From contig DHLW01000046.1 of NCBI GenBank assembly GCA_002405485.1, positions 3,926 through 18,275 of the forward strand: 14,350 nucleotides of DNA, in the 5' to 3' direction. Shown here in pieces: positions 1 to 8,091 of the stretch (its first letter is position 1; each line of letters starts with the position of its first letter). The translations under genes were made by a program, and so were the position numbers. The DNA comes from Phycisphaerales bacterium UBA4658. GTDB taxonomy: Bacteria > Planctomycetota > Phycisphaerae > Phycisphaerales > UBA1924. The notes below the pieces were generated by a model, which made no database searches, was not told where the DNA came from, and saw only the letters and a program-made list of their open reading frames with translations.

Positions 1-328
1 CGATGATCTTCTTGCCCACGACCTTCTCGATGTTCGCGAGCTGCCGGGGGGACAGGTCGTGATCGAAGATCACCACGTCGGCTTCGAGGGCCTGGCAGAG
101 GTCCCGAAGCTCCTCGACCTTGCCGGCGCCCATGAACGTGGCGGCCTCGGGCTTGCTCTTGCGCTGATCGAGCGTCCCGACGACCACGGCGCCGGCCTGC
201 TCGGCCAGAGAGGACAACTCCCCGAACGGGTCGCGCTCGTCAAAGACGGACTCCGGGAGGCGGACGGCCGCCAGAATGGCCCGCTCCGAGCGGACGTGCA
301 TGGTCTGGCGTTCTTTGGGGGCCGGCAT
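1..328 (-). CDS. hflX: GTPase HflX, N-terminal part (runs off the left edge)
   Basis: HflX is a ribosome-associated GTPase that splits stalled or stressed 70S ribosomes. Only about 109 N-terminal codons are inside the window; the G domain lies beyond base 1. The reading shows the typical HflX N-terminal domain: an ELSSLAEQAGA-type helix, then VVVGTLDQRKSKPEAATFMG, then GKVEEL, then VVIFDHDLSPRQLANIE and a KVVGKKII segment. These match the family blocks for rRNA and nucleotide contact. The start chosen is the ATG at 328; a second in-frame ATG at 301 (codon 10) is possible. No good Shine-Dalgarno precedes 328, but a -10-like CATACT ends 7 nt upstream, so a leaderless message is possible. It is divergent from argH, 102 bp away. 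Family identity is strong even though the gene is partial. Confidence 0.9.
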   Translation of the reverse strand, partial: MPAPKERQTMHVRSERAILAAVRLPESVFDERDPFGELSSLAEQAGAVVVGTLDQRKSKPEAATFMGAGKVEELRDLCQALEADVVIFDHDLSPRQLANIEKVVGKKII

Positions 329-365
329 GGTGAACAGTATGGGCCCTGAGCCCCGCCCGCGTCGA
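329..365 (-). promoter_or_regulatory. Candidate promoter for hflX, possibly leaderless
   Basis: On the minus strand TCGACG (365-360, four of six to TTGACA) and CATACT (341-336, four of six to TATAAT) are separated by 18 nt. Transcription would begin at about 329-328, on the proposed ATG, and no Shine-Dalgarno is visible, so the mRNA would be leaderless. This is inferred from consensus matching only. Confidence 0.28.
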
Positions 366-430
366 GGGGTCGTACGCAAGGCGGACCTGCTGCGCACCGC
401 GCAAACCCCGTACCATTCGATCATTCCGCC

Positions 431-2578
431 ATGAGCAAGACGCCGACCAACGTTCATCGTCCGTCCGAGCCCTCGCGCAAGAACTCGCGGGCGGCGGACA
501 CCCCGGCCAAGGCCGCATCGGCGGCCAAGCCCTGGGAGCACGCCAAGCATGCCGAGGGGTCGAGTTCGGATCCGCTGGCGGCGCGGTTTGTCGAGTCGCT
601 CTCGTACGACACACGGCTGTATGCCGCGGATATCCGCGGATCACTCGCCCATGCCCGCATGCTGGCAAGGGCCGGGTTGATCACGCGAGAGGACTACGCG
701 GCGATCGATCGGGGTCTGGCGCAGATCACGCGAGAGATCGAGTCGGCTCCGGCCGGTCCGCAGGCCGTGGGCGTGGATGGGGCCTGGCCCGGATGGAAGG
801 TGGAGCTGGAAGACGTGCACATGTGCATCGAGGCCGCCCTTGTCGAGAAGATCGGCGACGCCGGGCGGAAGCTGCACACGGGCCGCTCGCGGAACGATCA
901 GGTTGCGCTCGATCTTCGTCTGTGGCTCAGGGATGCCGGTGCGGAGCTGGCCCAGGGGCTTGCTGAGGTGCAGGACGCGTTCGTGCGCGTCGCCGAAGGG
1001 CAGGGTGACGTGCTGCTGCCGTCGTACACGCACTTGCAGCGGGCCCAGCCGATTGTGGTAGGCGCCGAGTGCATGGCGTGGTGGGCGATGTTCGATCGCG
1101 ATCGCCGGTGGCTCGAGTCGATGCGGACCTTTGCCGACGGACTGTCGGCATCGCCACTTGGCTCGGGCGCGGTGGCTGGCTCGACGCTTCCGCTGGATCG
1201 GGGGATGACGGCGTTGGATCTCGGATTCGCCGGGCCGTCGCTGAGCTCGATCGATTCGACGGCGAGCCGCGACGAGGCCCTGGACTATCTCCACGCCTGC
1301 TCGCGGATCGCGCTGCACCTGTCCCGGCTGGCCGAGCAGTGGATCATCTATTGCACGACCGAGTTCGGGTTTCTGACCCTCGGCGAGGAGTACACGACCG
1401 GGTCGAGCATGATGCCGCAGAAGCGCAATCCCGACATGCTCGAGCTCATCCGCGGACGGTGCGCCACGATTCTCGGGCATCACACGGCGCTGCAGACGCT
1501 CATCAAGGGCCTTCCGCTGGCGTACAACCGCGATCTGCAGGAGGACAAGCGGCATGTCTTTGCCGCCCACGACATGACGCGAGACTGCGTCGCGATGGCG
1601 GCTCGCGTGGTCGCTTCGGCCAGGTTCAACGCCGAGCGGATCAACGCGACGCTGGATCGGGGCCACCTGGACGCGACCGTGCTCGCCGAGTATCTCGTGG
1701 CCCGGGGCATGCCGTTTCGAACGGCCCACCAAGCCGTCGGGCAACTCGTCCGCGTCTGCGACAAAACCAAACGGCACGCGCTCTCTCTGCTGGACGTGGA
1801 CGAGATCCGTGAGGTGTGTCGAGCCCTCGGGCACACCGTCGCGATCGGTGATGACGTCTTCGATCATCTGTCGGCAGCGAATGTCGTGAAGGCCTATCGC
1901 TCGGGCGGGCACGGCGGCAGCGAAGCGGGGGGGTACAAGGACTGGCTGCACAGGGTCCGCGGCGTCGTACGGGACGCCGCCGGGGTGTGGATCCCGATTT
2001 CTCCGGCCAAAGCGGTGAGTGACGCCGGCCCGGGCATCACGCCCCTGCAGGTGGCGGTGGATCAGGCAAGGCCCATCAGCGAGCGTTCGCTTCGCGTGCC
2101 GATGGCCCCGGCGTCGTCTGCGACCACCGCGGACGGGCCCGCGCTGTTTGGGAGCGCGGATGAGGAGGATGCTGGATCAACGACCGCGTTCGACGGGCTG
2201 ATCCGGTTGTATGAACAGGCCGGGCGCACGCTGGACGACCTGCCCTATACCCCCGACTTCGACGCGCTGGCGGCCAAGGCCAAGCAGGACTACCCCGCGC
2301 TCTCGACCTACGCACTCTTCCGCAAGCTGCACACGCTCCGCAAGGCCGGAAAGCTGCCCCGAGTGGGACGACCGTCGACGCTGCCGGTGAAGCTCGAAGC
2401 GCACGAGGAGACGTGGCTGAGCGAACGCGTCGTTCGCGCCGTGGGTTCGCTCGGTCAGCGCGACCGTCTTCCGTATCACCCGGACTTTGACACGATCGTT
2501 GAAGAGTTCAACGCACAGACGGGCCGCGCGCTCTCGCCGCACGCGGTGTGGCGGCTGGTCGCCAAGCTGGCGAAATAG
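431..2578 (+). CDS. argH: Argininosuccinate lyase with a duplicated C-terminal module
   Basis: ArgH splits argininosuccinate into arginine and fumarate, the final step of arginine synthesis, in the cytoplasm. It belongs to the fumarase/aspartase superfamily. The core (about residues 47-510) shows KLHTGRSRNDQ (H149), YTHLQRAQP (H201), the signature loop GSSMMPQKRNPD (324-335) with its catalytic serine, and KGLPLAYNRDLQEDK. The usual His-His after the THLQRAQP block is replaced by Gly-Ala-Glu. At 715 residues it is about 250 longer than ordinary ArgH (about 460). It has a polar, Ala/Lys/Ser-rich N-terminal extension (1-46), a linker (about 511-590) and a C-terminal region with two related units starting near residues 601 and 677. 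Both contain LPY-x-PDFD followed by two amphipathic helices. I do not recognise this module with certainty; a small helix-turn-helix-like fold is a guess. The ATG at 431 lacks a clear Shine-Dalgarno. Confidence 0.92.
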   Translation: MSKTPTNVHRPSEPSRKNSRAADTPAKAASAAKPWEHAKHAEGSSSDPLAARFVESLSYDTRLYAADIRGSLAHARMLARAGLITREDYAAIDRGLAQITREIESAPAGPQAVGVDGAWPGWKVELEDVHMCIEAALVEKIGDAGRKLHTGRSRNDQVALDLRLWLRDAGAELAQGLAEVQDAFVRVAEGQGDVLLPSYTHLQRAQPIVVGAECMAWWAMFDRDRRWLESMRTFADGLSASPLGSGAVAGSTLPLDRGMTALDLGFAGPSLSSIDSTASRDEALDYLHACSRIALHLSRLAEQWIIYCTTEFGFLTLGEEYTTGSSMMPQKRNPDMLELIRGRCATILGHHTALQTLIKGLPLAYNRDLQEDKRHVFAAHDMTRDCVAMAARVVASARFNAERINATLDRGHLDATVLAEYLVARGMPFRTAHQAVGQLVRVCDKTKRHALSLLDVDEIREVCRALGHTVAIGDDVFDHLSAANVVKAYRSGGHGGSEAGGYKDWLHRVRGVVRDAAGVWIPISPAKAVSDAGPGITPLQVAVDQARPISERSLRVPMAPASSATTADGPALFGSADEEDAGSTTAFDGLIRLYEQAGRTLDDLPYTPDFDALAAKAKQDYPALSTYALFRKLHTLRKAGKLPRVGRPSTLPVKLEAHEETWLSERVVRAVGSLGQRDRLPYHPDFDTIVEEFNAQTGRALSPHAVWRLVAKLAK

Positions 2579-2580
2579 GA

Positions 2581-2629
2581 CTCCGTCTGGCCCCGGTTCA
2601 GGCCGCCCGGTCGGGCGTCGGTCACGGAG
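2581..2629 (+). other. Nested inverted repeats between argH and the kinase gene
   Basis: Starting two bases after the argH stop, CTCCGT (2581-2586) pairs with ACGGAG (2624-2629). It encloses a smaller hairpin, CGCCC (2604-2608) with GGGCG (2613-2617). There is no T-tract, so it is not a classical terminator. The outer right arm covers most of a GGAGG (2626-2630), the best Shine-Dalgarno-like string in this gap, though that string lies 22 nt before the first ATG. Function unknown. Confidence 0.3.
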
Positions 2630-2652
2630 GATCGCCAAAGTCTGGCTGCCCG

Positions 2653-5379
2653 ATGGTCAATCGACGCATGAGGTTGCAGGGGAAAGTGCGCCCGGACATG
2701 CCCGAACCGCTCGACACATCCAGCCGATTCGGCCCCAACGACCGAGTCGGTCCCTACCGCCTGCTGAACGTGCTCGGCGAGGGCGGCTTCGGCGTCGTGT
2801 ATCTCGCTGAGCGCTCCGCGCCTTTTGTGCAGAGAGTCGCGCTGAAGGTGCTCAAGGCAGACCTGGACTCGCGCGCCGTTGTGGCCCGATTCGAGCAGGA
2901 GCGGCAAGCGCTGGCGCTCATGGATCATCCCGGGGTCGCCCGGGTGCTGGACGGCGGCCTGACCGAGCAGGGGTGCGTGCTGGGCGCGGGGCGGCCGTAC
3001 TTCGTGATGGAGCTGGTGCAGGGATCGCCGATCACCGAGTACTGCGCGACCCGGGGGCTCGGGCTGCGCCAACGGCTGCAGTTGTTCATGAGCGTCTGCG
3101 ACGCGGTGCAGCACGCGCACATGAAGGGCGTGATCCACCGGGATCTCAAGCCCTCGAACATCCTTGTCTCCGACTCCACCGGAGAGCCGACGCCCAAGGT
3201 CATCGACTTCGGCATCGCCAAGGCGATCTCCGGTCCGGGCCATGACACGGCGTCGATGGCACGCGCCGCGGCTCTGTTGACCGAGCGGGGGCAGTTCATC
3301 GGCACGCCCGAGTACATGTCTCCCGAGCAGGCCGACGCGCGAGGTGATGTAGATACCCGCACGGACGTGTACGCCCTGGGGGTGATCCTGTACGAGTTGC
3401 TCACCGGCGAGTTGCCCTTCTCGCATCGTGATCTGCGCGAGGCCGGGCTGGCGGAGATCCTCCGGATCATTCGCGAGGTGGAACCGCCCATGCCGAGCAC
3501 TCGCTTGAGCGCCATTGCGGCGGAGCGCACACGCGAGTCGTCGCCCGGGAGCGGAAGCGCACAGTCGTCGGTGTTCCCCATGCCGGTGACGAGGGTGCGC
3601 GAGCTGCGGGGTGATCTGGATTGGATCGTCATGCGGGCGCTGGAGAAGGCCCGCGCTCGACGCTACGACTCGCCGAGCGCGTTTGCCGCGGATATCCGCA
3701 GGTATCTGCGCACGGAGCCCGTTGAGGCCGGCCCGCCGAGCGTGGCGTATCGGCTCTCCAAGTTCGCTCGGCGAAACCGGGGGCTGGTGATCGCCGGGAC
3801 GGTGTCGGTGCTGGCGCTCTCGGCGGGGCTTGGCGTGGCGATGGTCGCACTCTCGGAAGCGACCACGGCGCGGGATCGCCTGACGGAGGCCCTGCAGAAG
3901 GCAACCGACGCACGCAACGCCGCGGAACTGGCCAGAGAGAGCGAGCGGCAGCAGCGTCTGCGAGCCGAGGCCTCGGCGGCCTTTATCCAGAAGTCCATCG
4001 AGAGTGCCAACCCGTGGATCGAGCCGTCGTCCATGACGGTGCCAGAACTGTTGGACGCGATGAGCGACCTGGCCTCGAGCGGAGCGCTCAAGGACGACCC
4101 TGCGATGCTCGCCGAGGTCCGGGTCATGATCGGCGGATGCTACATCGCGATGGGCCGACCGCGGGATGCTCAGCCGCACCTTCGCGCCGCCCTGGATTCT
4201 CAGCGTGCGGCTCCGGGCGTATCGCCCGCGCTCACGCCGGTGACGGTGAAGTCGTCGCTGTATCTGGCTAGCGCGCTCAACGCTCTGGGGCAGGCCAGGG
4301 AAGCCCTGCTGGTGCTGGATGTGCTCGAGCCGCTGACGCTCGCGCCCATGACGATTCCCGAGCGGGCAACGGCGGGCGAGATCGCCTTTGAGCGTGGCCG
4401 ATCGCACATGCTGCTGTCGCAGCGAGAGCTCGCTGAGACGCAGTTCAAGCGGTCGATCGACGAGTATGAAGCCGCCGGAGAGGACTATGCGCTGGACGCG
4501 GCCAGCGGCCATGGTGCGCTTGGCGTGTTGTACGCCGAGTGGGCCGGGAGACAGTCGCAGGCGATCGCGCCGTCGGTGCGCGCGCTGGAGGTTCGACGGG
4601 CGCTGGCCGGCCCGTCAAGCCCGCTGGCACAGAACGCCCTTCATAACCTCGCGAGGGCGCACCAGGAGAACGGGATGTTCGCCGAGGCCGTCGCCGGGTA
4701 TCGCGCCGCGATCGACGCGCACGTCGCCCGTGGCGGACCGCCGACGGCGGCGCTCGCTCTCAGTCAGAACAACCTGGCCTTGCTCTGCCGAGAGCTTGGA
4801 GAGCCCGAGGAAGCACTGCGGCTTGCGCAGCAGGCGCTCATCACGCGCCAGGCGCTGGACCCGCGCAGCGTCGAGGTCGCCGAGATCCTGGACTTGATCG
4901 CCGGGATTCGCGCCGATCGCGGCTCTCAGGAGGATCTTCTGGCGGCGGTGGACATGTACGTGCAGGAACTGGTCATCGTCGACAAGCCCGAGCCGCACCT
5001 GGCCCGGCACGCGTCGCGTGCGCTCACCGGATTGGCGGGTGTGCTCACGCGGCTTGGCCGAAGCGAGGAGGCGATCCCGCACGCGCGGCGAGCGGTGCAC
5101 CTTCGGGAGCAGTACATGGCTGCCGGAGACTGGCGGATTGACTCAAGCCGAAGCACGCTCGGCGCGGCGCTGGCCGAGACGGGCCAACTGGCCGAAGCCC
5201 AGCCGCTGCTCATCGCCGCCGCGGAGGCGGCCCTGGCGAGCGGGACGTTGTCAGCCTCCAAGAAAGCGCCGTTCGTGGACCGTGTGGTGCGGTTCTTCGA
5301 ACTCTCGGGCAAGCCGCTTGAAGCAGATCGCTGGAGGGCTCGACGTCCGTCTGATTCTGCACCGCGGCCGACGCGCTGA
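2653..5379 (+). CDS. Membrane-anchored Ser/Thr protein kinase with TPR tail
   Basis: This is a Hanks-type (eukaryotic-like) Ser/Thr kinase of the PknB-like class abundant in planctomycetes. Counting from the ATG at 2653 (908 residues), the P-loop GEGGFG starts at 42, the ATP-binding lysine of VALKVLK is K65, the catalytic loop is HRDLKPSN with D164, the Mg-binding DFG starts at D185, and GTPEYMSPEQ is the activation-segment end. Lobe C continues to about residue 360. One TM helix follows (about 377-399), then a charged Ala/Glu/Arg-rich coiled-coil-like stretch (about 405-445), then repeated helix pairs typical of TPRs to the C-terminus, presumably on the far side of the membrane. ATGs at 2668 and 2698 are alternative starts; 2698 is closest to the kinase domain and no start has a convincing Shine-Dalgarno. 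All key catalytic residues are present, so it should be active. Its substrate is not apparent. Confidence 0.9.
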   Translation: MVNRRMRLQGKVRPDMPEPLDTSSRFGPNDRVGPYRLLNVLGEGGFGVVYLAERSAPFVQRVALKVLKADLDSRAVVARFEQERQALALMDHPGVARVLDGGLTEQGCVLGAGRPYFVMELVQGSPITEYCATRGLGLRQRLQLFMSVCDAVQHAHMKGVIHRDLKPSNILVSDSTGEPTPKVIDFGIAKAISGPGHDTASMARAAALLTERGQFIGTPEYMSPEQADARGDVDTRTDVYALGVILYELLTGELPFSHRDLREAGLAEILRIIREVEPPMPSTRLSAIAAERTRESSPGSGSAQSSVFPMPVTRVRELRGDLDWIVMRALEKARARRYDSPSAFAADIRRYLRTEPVEAGPPSVAYRLSKFARRNRGLVIAGTVSVLALSAGLGVAMVALSEATTARDRLTEALQKATDARNAAELARESERQQRLRAEASAAFIQKSIESANPWIEPSSMTVPELLDAMSDLASSGALKDDPAMLAEVRVMIGGCYIAMGRPRDAQPHLRAALDSQRAAPGVSPALTPVTVKSSLYLASALNALGQAREALLVLDVLEPLTLAPMTIPERATAGEIAFERGRSHMLLSQRELAETQFKRSIDEYEAAGEDYALDAASGHGALGVLYAEWAGRQSQAIAPSVRALEVRRALAGPSSPLAQNALHNLARAHQENGMFAEAVAGYRAAIDAHVARGGPPTAALALSQNNLALLCRELGEPEEALRLAQQALITRQALDPRSVEVAEILDLIAGIRADRGSQEDLLAAVDMYVQELVIVDKPEPHLARHASRALTGLAGVLTRLGRSEEAIPHARRAVHLREQYMAAGDWRIDSSRSTLGAALAETGQLAEAQPLLIAAAEAALASGTLSASKKAPFVDRVVRFFELSGKPLEADRWRARRPSDSAPRPTR

Positions 5380-5485
5380 GACCGTCAAGATGTCGCTCGG
5401 AATGGCCGTTCAGCGTCTCGGATTGCTTGCTTTTCCGGTCAATCGTCATACGTTCTCATGGGAATCCCCAGTTGGAGAAGAGACC

Positions 5486-6337
5486 ATGCCCAGAACCGAC
5501 GTTTCTGCTGCCCAGTCCGTGCGTCTGCTGGTTCCGGCAGCGGCCGCGCTTCTGGCGTGCGGATCTGCGCAGGCCGCTTTTATCGGCCTCTTTGGCGTCA
5601 AGTGCAAGAACGCAACGACCACCACCTCGAGTTCCGCCAAAGGTATCACGTCGACCATCGGCGCTGGCGGATCCGACGGGCAGTTCCCGTTCGCCATCAA
5701 GACCTTTCGCGGATTCATTTCGATCGTGCCCGTGAACGGCACCACCGCGGGCGTGCAGGTTCGCCGCGGTGTGCTCTCCAACCAGGAGGCCTTCGGCGAG
5801 GGGCTGGCCAACTCTGACGGCCCGCTGAGCTATCCCGGCCCATACACCGGCATGCTCTGGCCGTTCCGCGACATCTACGACCGCAGCGCCTCCGGCGGCA
5901 ACGCCAACAGCGTCGGCCACGTCATCACCGAGCCGACCCGCTTTGCCATTTCCGGCGCGCCCACGGCGACCACGCCCATGCTCGGATACGCCATCGGCGG
6001 TCCCACCGAGACCCAGATTCCAGGTGCGGACCTGAGCTCCGATCGTTTGTTCCGTGGCGTTCCGGGCAATGGCGTCGTGCCGGTCGCCGGACCCGAGTCC
6101 GACGCCGGGATCTTCTCGTTCGACATCGATGTCGGCACGCTCGGACCGACGGACTTTGACATCTCCTTTGTCGGCACGATCGATCTGGTCGTGCGCACCC
6201 CGGAGGGCGGCTTCCGCCAGCTCAATGACGTGCCCGTTGATCCCACCGCCGTCCGGGTGACGATCCCGGCGGCCCCCGCCATGTTGCCCCTGGCGATTCT
6301 CGGCTTGGCAATCGCGCGGCGACGGCGGGATGGTTGA
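5486..6337 (+). CDS. Exported protein with PEP-CTERM-like sorting tail
   Basis: This is a 283-residue exported protein of unknown function. A signal peptide (LLVPAAAALLACGSAQA, cleavage near residue 30) is followed by a Gly/Ser/Thr-rich mature part with many beta-prone stretches and an FDIDVGTL/FDISFVGTIDLVV pair. The C-terminus has the layout of PEP-CTERM proteins: Pro-rich turn (TIPAAP), a hydrophobic helix (MLPLAILGLAIA) and RRRRDG. That layout normally directs export and cleavage by an exosortase-like enzyme. The exact Pro-Glu-Pro is missing. The ATG at 5486 was chosen because GGAG lies 8 nt upstream (5474-5477) and a signal peptide begins there; the open frame extends far upstream but overlaps the kinase gene. 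The stop overlaps the proposed start of the next gene by 8 nt. Confidence 0.75.
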   Translation: MPRTDVSAAQSVRLLVPAAAALLACGSAQAAFIGLFGVKCKNATTTTSSSAKGITSTIGAGGSDGQFPFAIKTFRGFISIVPVNGTTAGVQVRRGVLSNQEAFGEGLANSDGPLSYPGPYTGMLWPFRDIYDRSASGGNANSVGHVITEPTRFAISGAPTATTPMLGYAIGGPTETQIPGADLSSDRLFRGVPGNGVVPVAGPESDAGIFSFDIDVGTLGPTDFDISFVGTIDLVVRTPEGGFRQLNDVPVDPTAVRVTIPAAPAMLPLAILGLAIARRRRDG

Positions 6338-7508
6338 TCAATACGATCCTTCCGGAATGTCCGACCGGTCAACCACGACAACCGATCTCCAGAGATATCA
6401 CCGTCAGATGCTCCTGCCGGGCATCGGCGAGGCGGGCCAGCGTCTGCTCCAGAAGCGTGCGGCACTGGTCGTCGGCTGTGGCGCGCTCGGGTGCGCGGTT
6501 GCCGAGTGGCTTGCTCGCGCGGGCGTCGGCCGAATCGTCCTCGTCGATCGTGACGTCGTGGAAGTCACGAACCTCCAGAGACAGGTGCTCTTTGACGAGC
6601 GCGACGCCCGGGCGGGCACGCCGAAGGCCGCCGCCGCCGCGGAGCGGCTCAAGTGTGTGAACTCGGCCGTACGCGTCGATGCCCATGTCTCGGATGTACG
6701 CCCGCTGTCGATCGAACGCTTCATGCGCCTTGCACACGACTCCGGATCGCCAGCGGAGCTCGCGCCGGGAGAGCGCGCGTCGGCACGGCTGGTCGAGGTC
6801 GTGATCGACTGCACCGACAACTTCCAGACGCGGTACCTGATCAACGATGCCTGCGTAAAGCACCACGTTCCGCTCGTGTACGCGGGCGTGGTCGCGACCA
6901 CCTGCACGCTCTTGACCGTTCGGCCCGGCGACGGCCCGTGCCTGCGCTGCGTGTTTCCGGATGCGCCGGCTCCCGGCGCCGTCGCCACGTGCGACACGGC
7001 AGGAGTGCTCGGGCCACTTGTCGGGATCGCCTCGGGCGTGCAGGCCACCGAGGCGCTGAAGATCCTCCTTGGCCGCGAGGACCTGTGCAGCCGCTCGCTC
7101 GTGGCCATGGACGTGTGGAGCAATCGGTCGCACTCTCTGGACATCTCCGGTGCGCGTCGCGCAACGGAAGACGATCCCTGTCCGTGCTGCGTTGCGCACA
7201 GGTTCGATCATCTGGACGCTCCGGCCGAGGAACTCACCGCGCTCTGTGGGAGCGATGCGATCCAGGTGACGCCGCCGGGCTGCACGCGTTTGGTTCTGGA
7301 TCTTGCGGCGCTTGCAGCACGTCTTGCGCCGCACGGCCAGTTTCAGTGCTCGCCGCATCTGGTCCGCGGAACGCTGTCTGGAGAAAGAGACCGGGAATCC
7401 GGCAGGCCGCTCCGGCTGACCGTTTTCCCAGACGCCCGCGCGATCGTGAGCGGAACAACCGATGGTGCACTGGCTCGATCGATCGTGGCCCGGTACGTCG
7501 GGGTCTAG
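6330..7508 (+). CDS. E1-like adenylyltransferase, ThiF/MoeB/HesA family
   Basis: Enzymes of this family use ATP to adenylate the C-terminal glycine of a ThiS/MoaD-type sulfur-carrier protein, for thiamine, molybdopterin or related sulfur transfer in the cytoplasm. The 392-residue protein shows YHRQMLLPGIGEAGQ at the N-terminus, the nucleotide loop GCGALG (49-54), NLQRQ with the ATP-contacting R84, K99, the Mg-binding CTDN (D163), and CLRC (204-207) with CPCC (284-287) as Zn ligands. The likely cysteine of the thiol step is C221 in ATCDTAGVLGP. Instead of a rhodanese domain, the last 100 residues form a small domain ending in LTVFPDARAIVSGTTDGALA, a pattern I associate with ThiF-type proteins. 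The start at 6330 overlaps the preceding stop; ATG 6357 (codon 10) would leave a 19-nt gap. No carrier-protein gene is in the window, so ThiF versus MoeB is unresolved. Confidence 0.85.
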   Translation: MVDQYDPSGMSDRSTTTTDLQRYHRQMLLPGIGEAGQRLLQKRAALVVGCGALGCAVAEWLARAGVGRIVLVDRDVVEVTNLQRQVLFDERDARAGTPKAAAAAERLKCVNSAVRVDAHVSDVRPLSIERFMRLAHDSGSPAELAPGERASARLVEVVIDCTDNFQTRYLINDACVKHHVPLVYAGVVATTCTLLTVRPGDGPCLRCVFPDAPAPGAVATCDTAGVLGPLVGIASGVQATEALKILLGREDLCSRSLVAMDVWSNRSHSLDISGARRATEDDPCPCCVAHRFDHLDAPAEELTALCGSDAIQVTPPGCTRLVLDLAALAARLAPHGQFQCSPHLVRGTLSGERDRESGRPLRLTVFPDARAIVSGTTDGALARSIVARYVGV

Positions 7509-7562
7509 ACTCCCGCTTGGGGGCGTGGTCGGAATCTCGCACCAGCAACGGAAAGGCCATCC

Positions 7563-8090
7563 ATGGGAGCTCTCGCTGCCGTCATCGTTCCTCCTGCGAA
7601 CCTCACGCTCAGCTATGCCGAGGGCATGCTCAAGGACGTTCGATCGGAGACTTTCGCACGCAAGCCCAACCTCGGGGGCAAGGTGATCGACACGAACCAC
7701 CCGGCGTGGGTGTACGGACATCTGTCGATCTACGCCGGCAAGATCTGTCAACTCACCGGCATGGATCCCGGACCGACGGCGAATCCGACCGGGTGGGAGG
7801 ACCTGTTCAAGAACGGCACCCCGAGCACCGACGACGTGACTGGCAAGATCTTTCCGCCCATGGAGGCGATCACGCGACACTACTTCGCCGGATATCGCCA
7901 CGTCATCGCCAAGCTTCCGGAGATCGACGACGCCATCCTGCAAAGACCCAATCCCATGGGCGGACGGATGTCCGAGCTCATGCCGACGATCGGCGCCGCC
8001 GTGAACTTCCTGCTTTCGGGCCACCCGATGAGCCATTTCGGACAGATCAGCACCTGGAGACGGTGCATGGGGCTTGGCTCGGCGTTCTGA
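7563..8090 (+). CDS. DinB-superfamily protein (putative metal-dependent four-helix protein)
   Basis: This 175-residue cytoplasmic protein fits the DinB/YfiT four-helix-bundle superfamily. Members bind a divalent metal through three histidines; many are thiol-transferases or have no known role. Candidate ligands are H53 in WVYGHLS (helix 2) and H154 plus H158 in GHPMSHFGQIS, which matches the family's HxxxHxGQ helix-4 pattern. H106 and H113 lie in the third helix (RHYFAGYRHV). The ATG at 7563 follows GGAAAGG (7550-7556) by 6 nt, a usable Shine-Dalgarno, and lies 54 bp after the adenylyltransferase stop, so co-transcription is possible. The length is normal for the family. The substrate cannot be told from sequence. 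Confidence 0.75.
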   Translation: MGALAAVIVPPANLTLSYAEGMLKDVRSETFARKPNLGGKVIDTNHPAWVYGHLSIYAGKICQLTGMDPGPTANPTGWEDLFKNGTPSTDDVTGKIFPPMEAITRHYFAGYRHVIAKLPEIDDAILQRPNPMGGRMSELMPTIGAAVNFLLSGHPMSHFGQISTWRRCMGLGSAF

Positions 8091-8091
8091 G

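Noticed and set aside
641..1951. 436-codon minus-strand frame opposite argH
   Set aside because: No motif, low-complexity Arg/His/Pro composition; argH signature motifs are on the plus strand.
2476..4512. 678-codon open frame on the minus strand opposite the kinase gene
   Set aside because: It is Arg/His/Gln-rich with no recognisable domain and mirrors the codon bias of the kinase; the plus-strand frame has full kinase motifs.
6369..8036. 555-codon minus-strand frame across the adenylyltransferase and DinB genes
   Set aside because: It spans two convincing plus-strand genes and shows no family motif; a GC-bias artefact.
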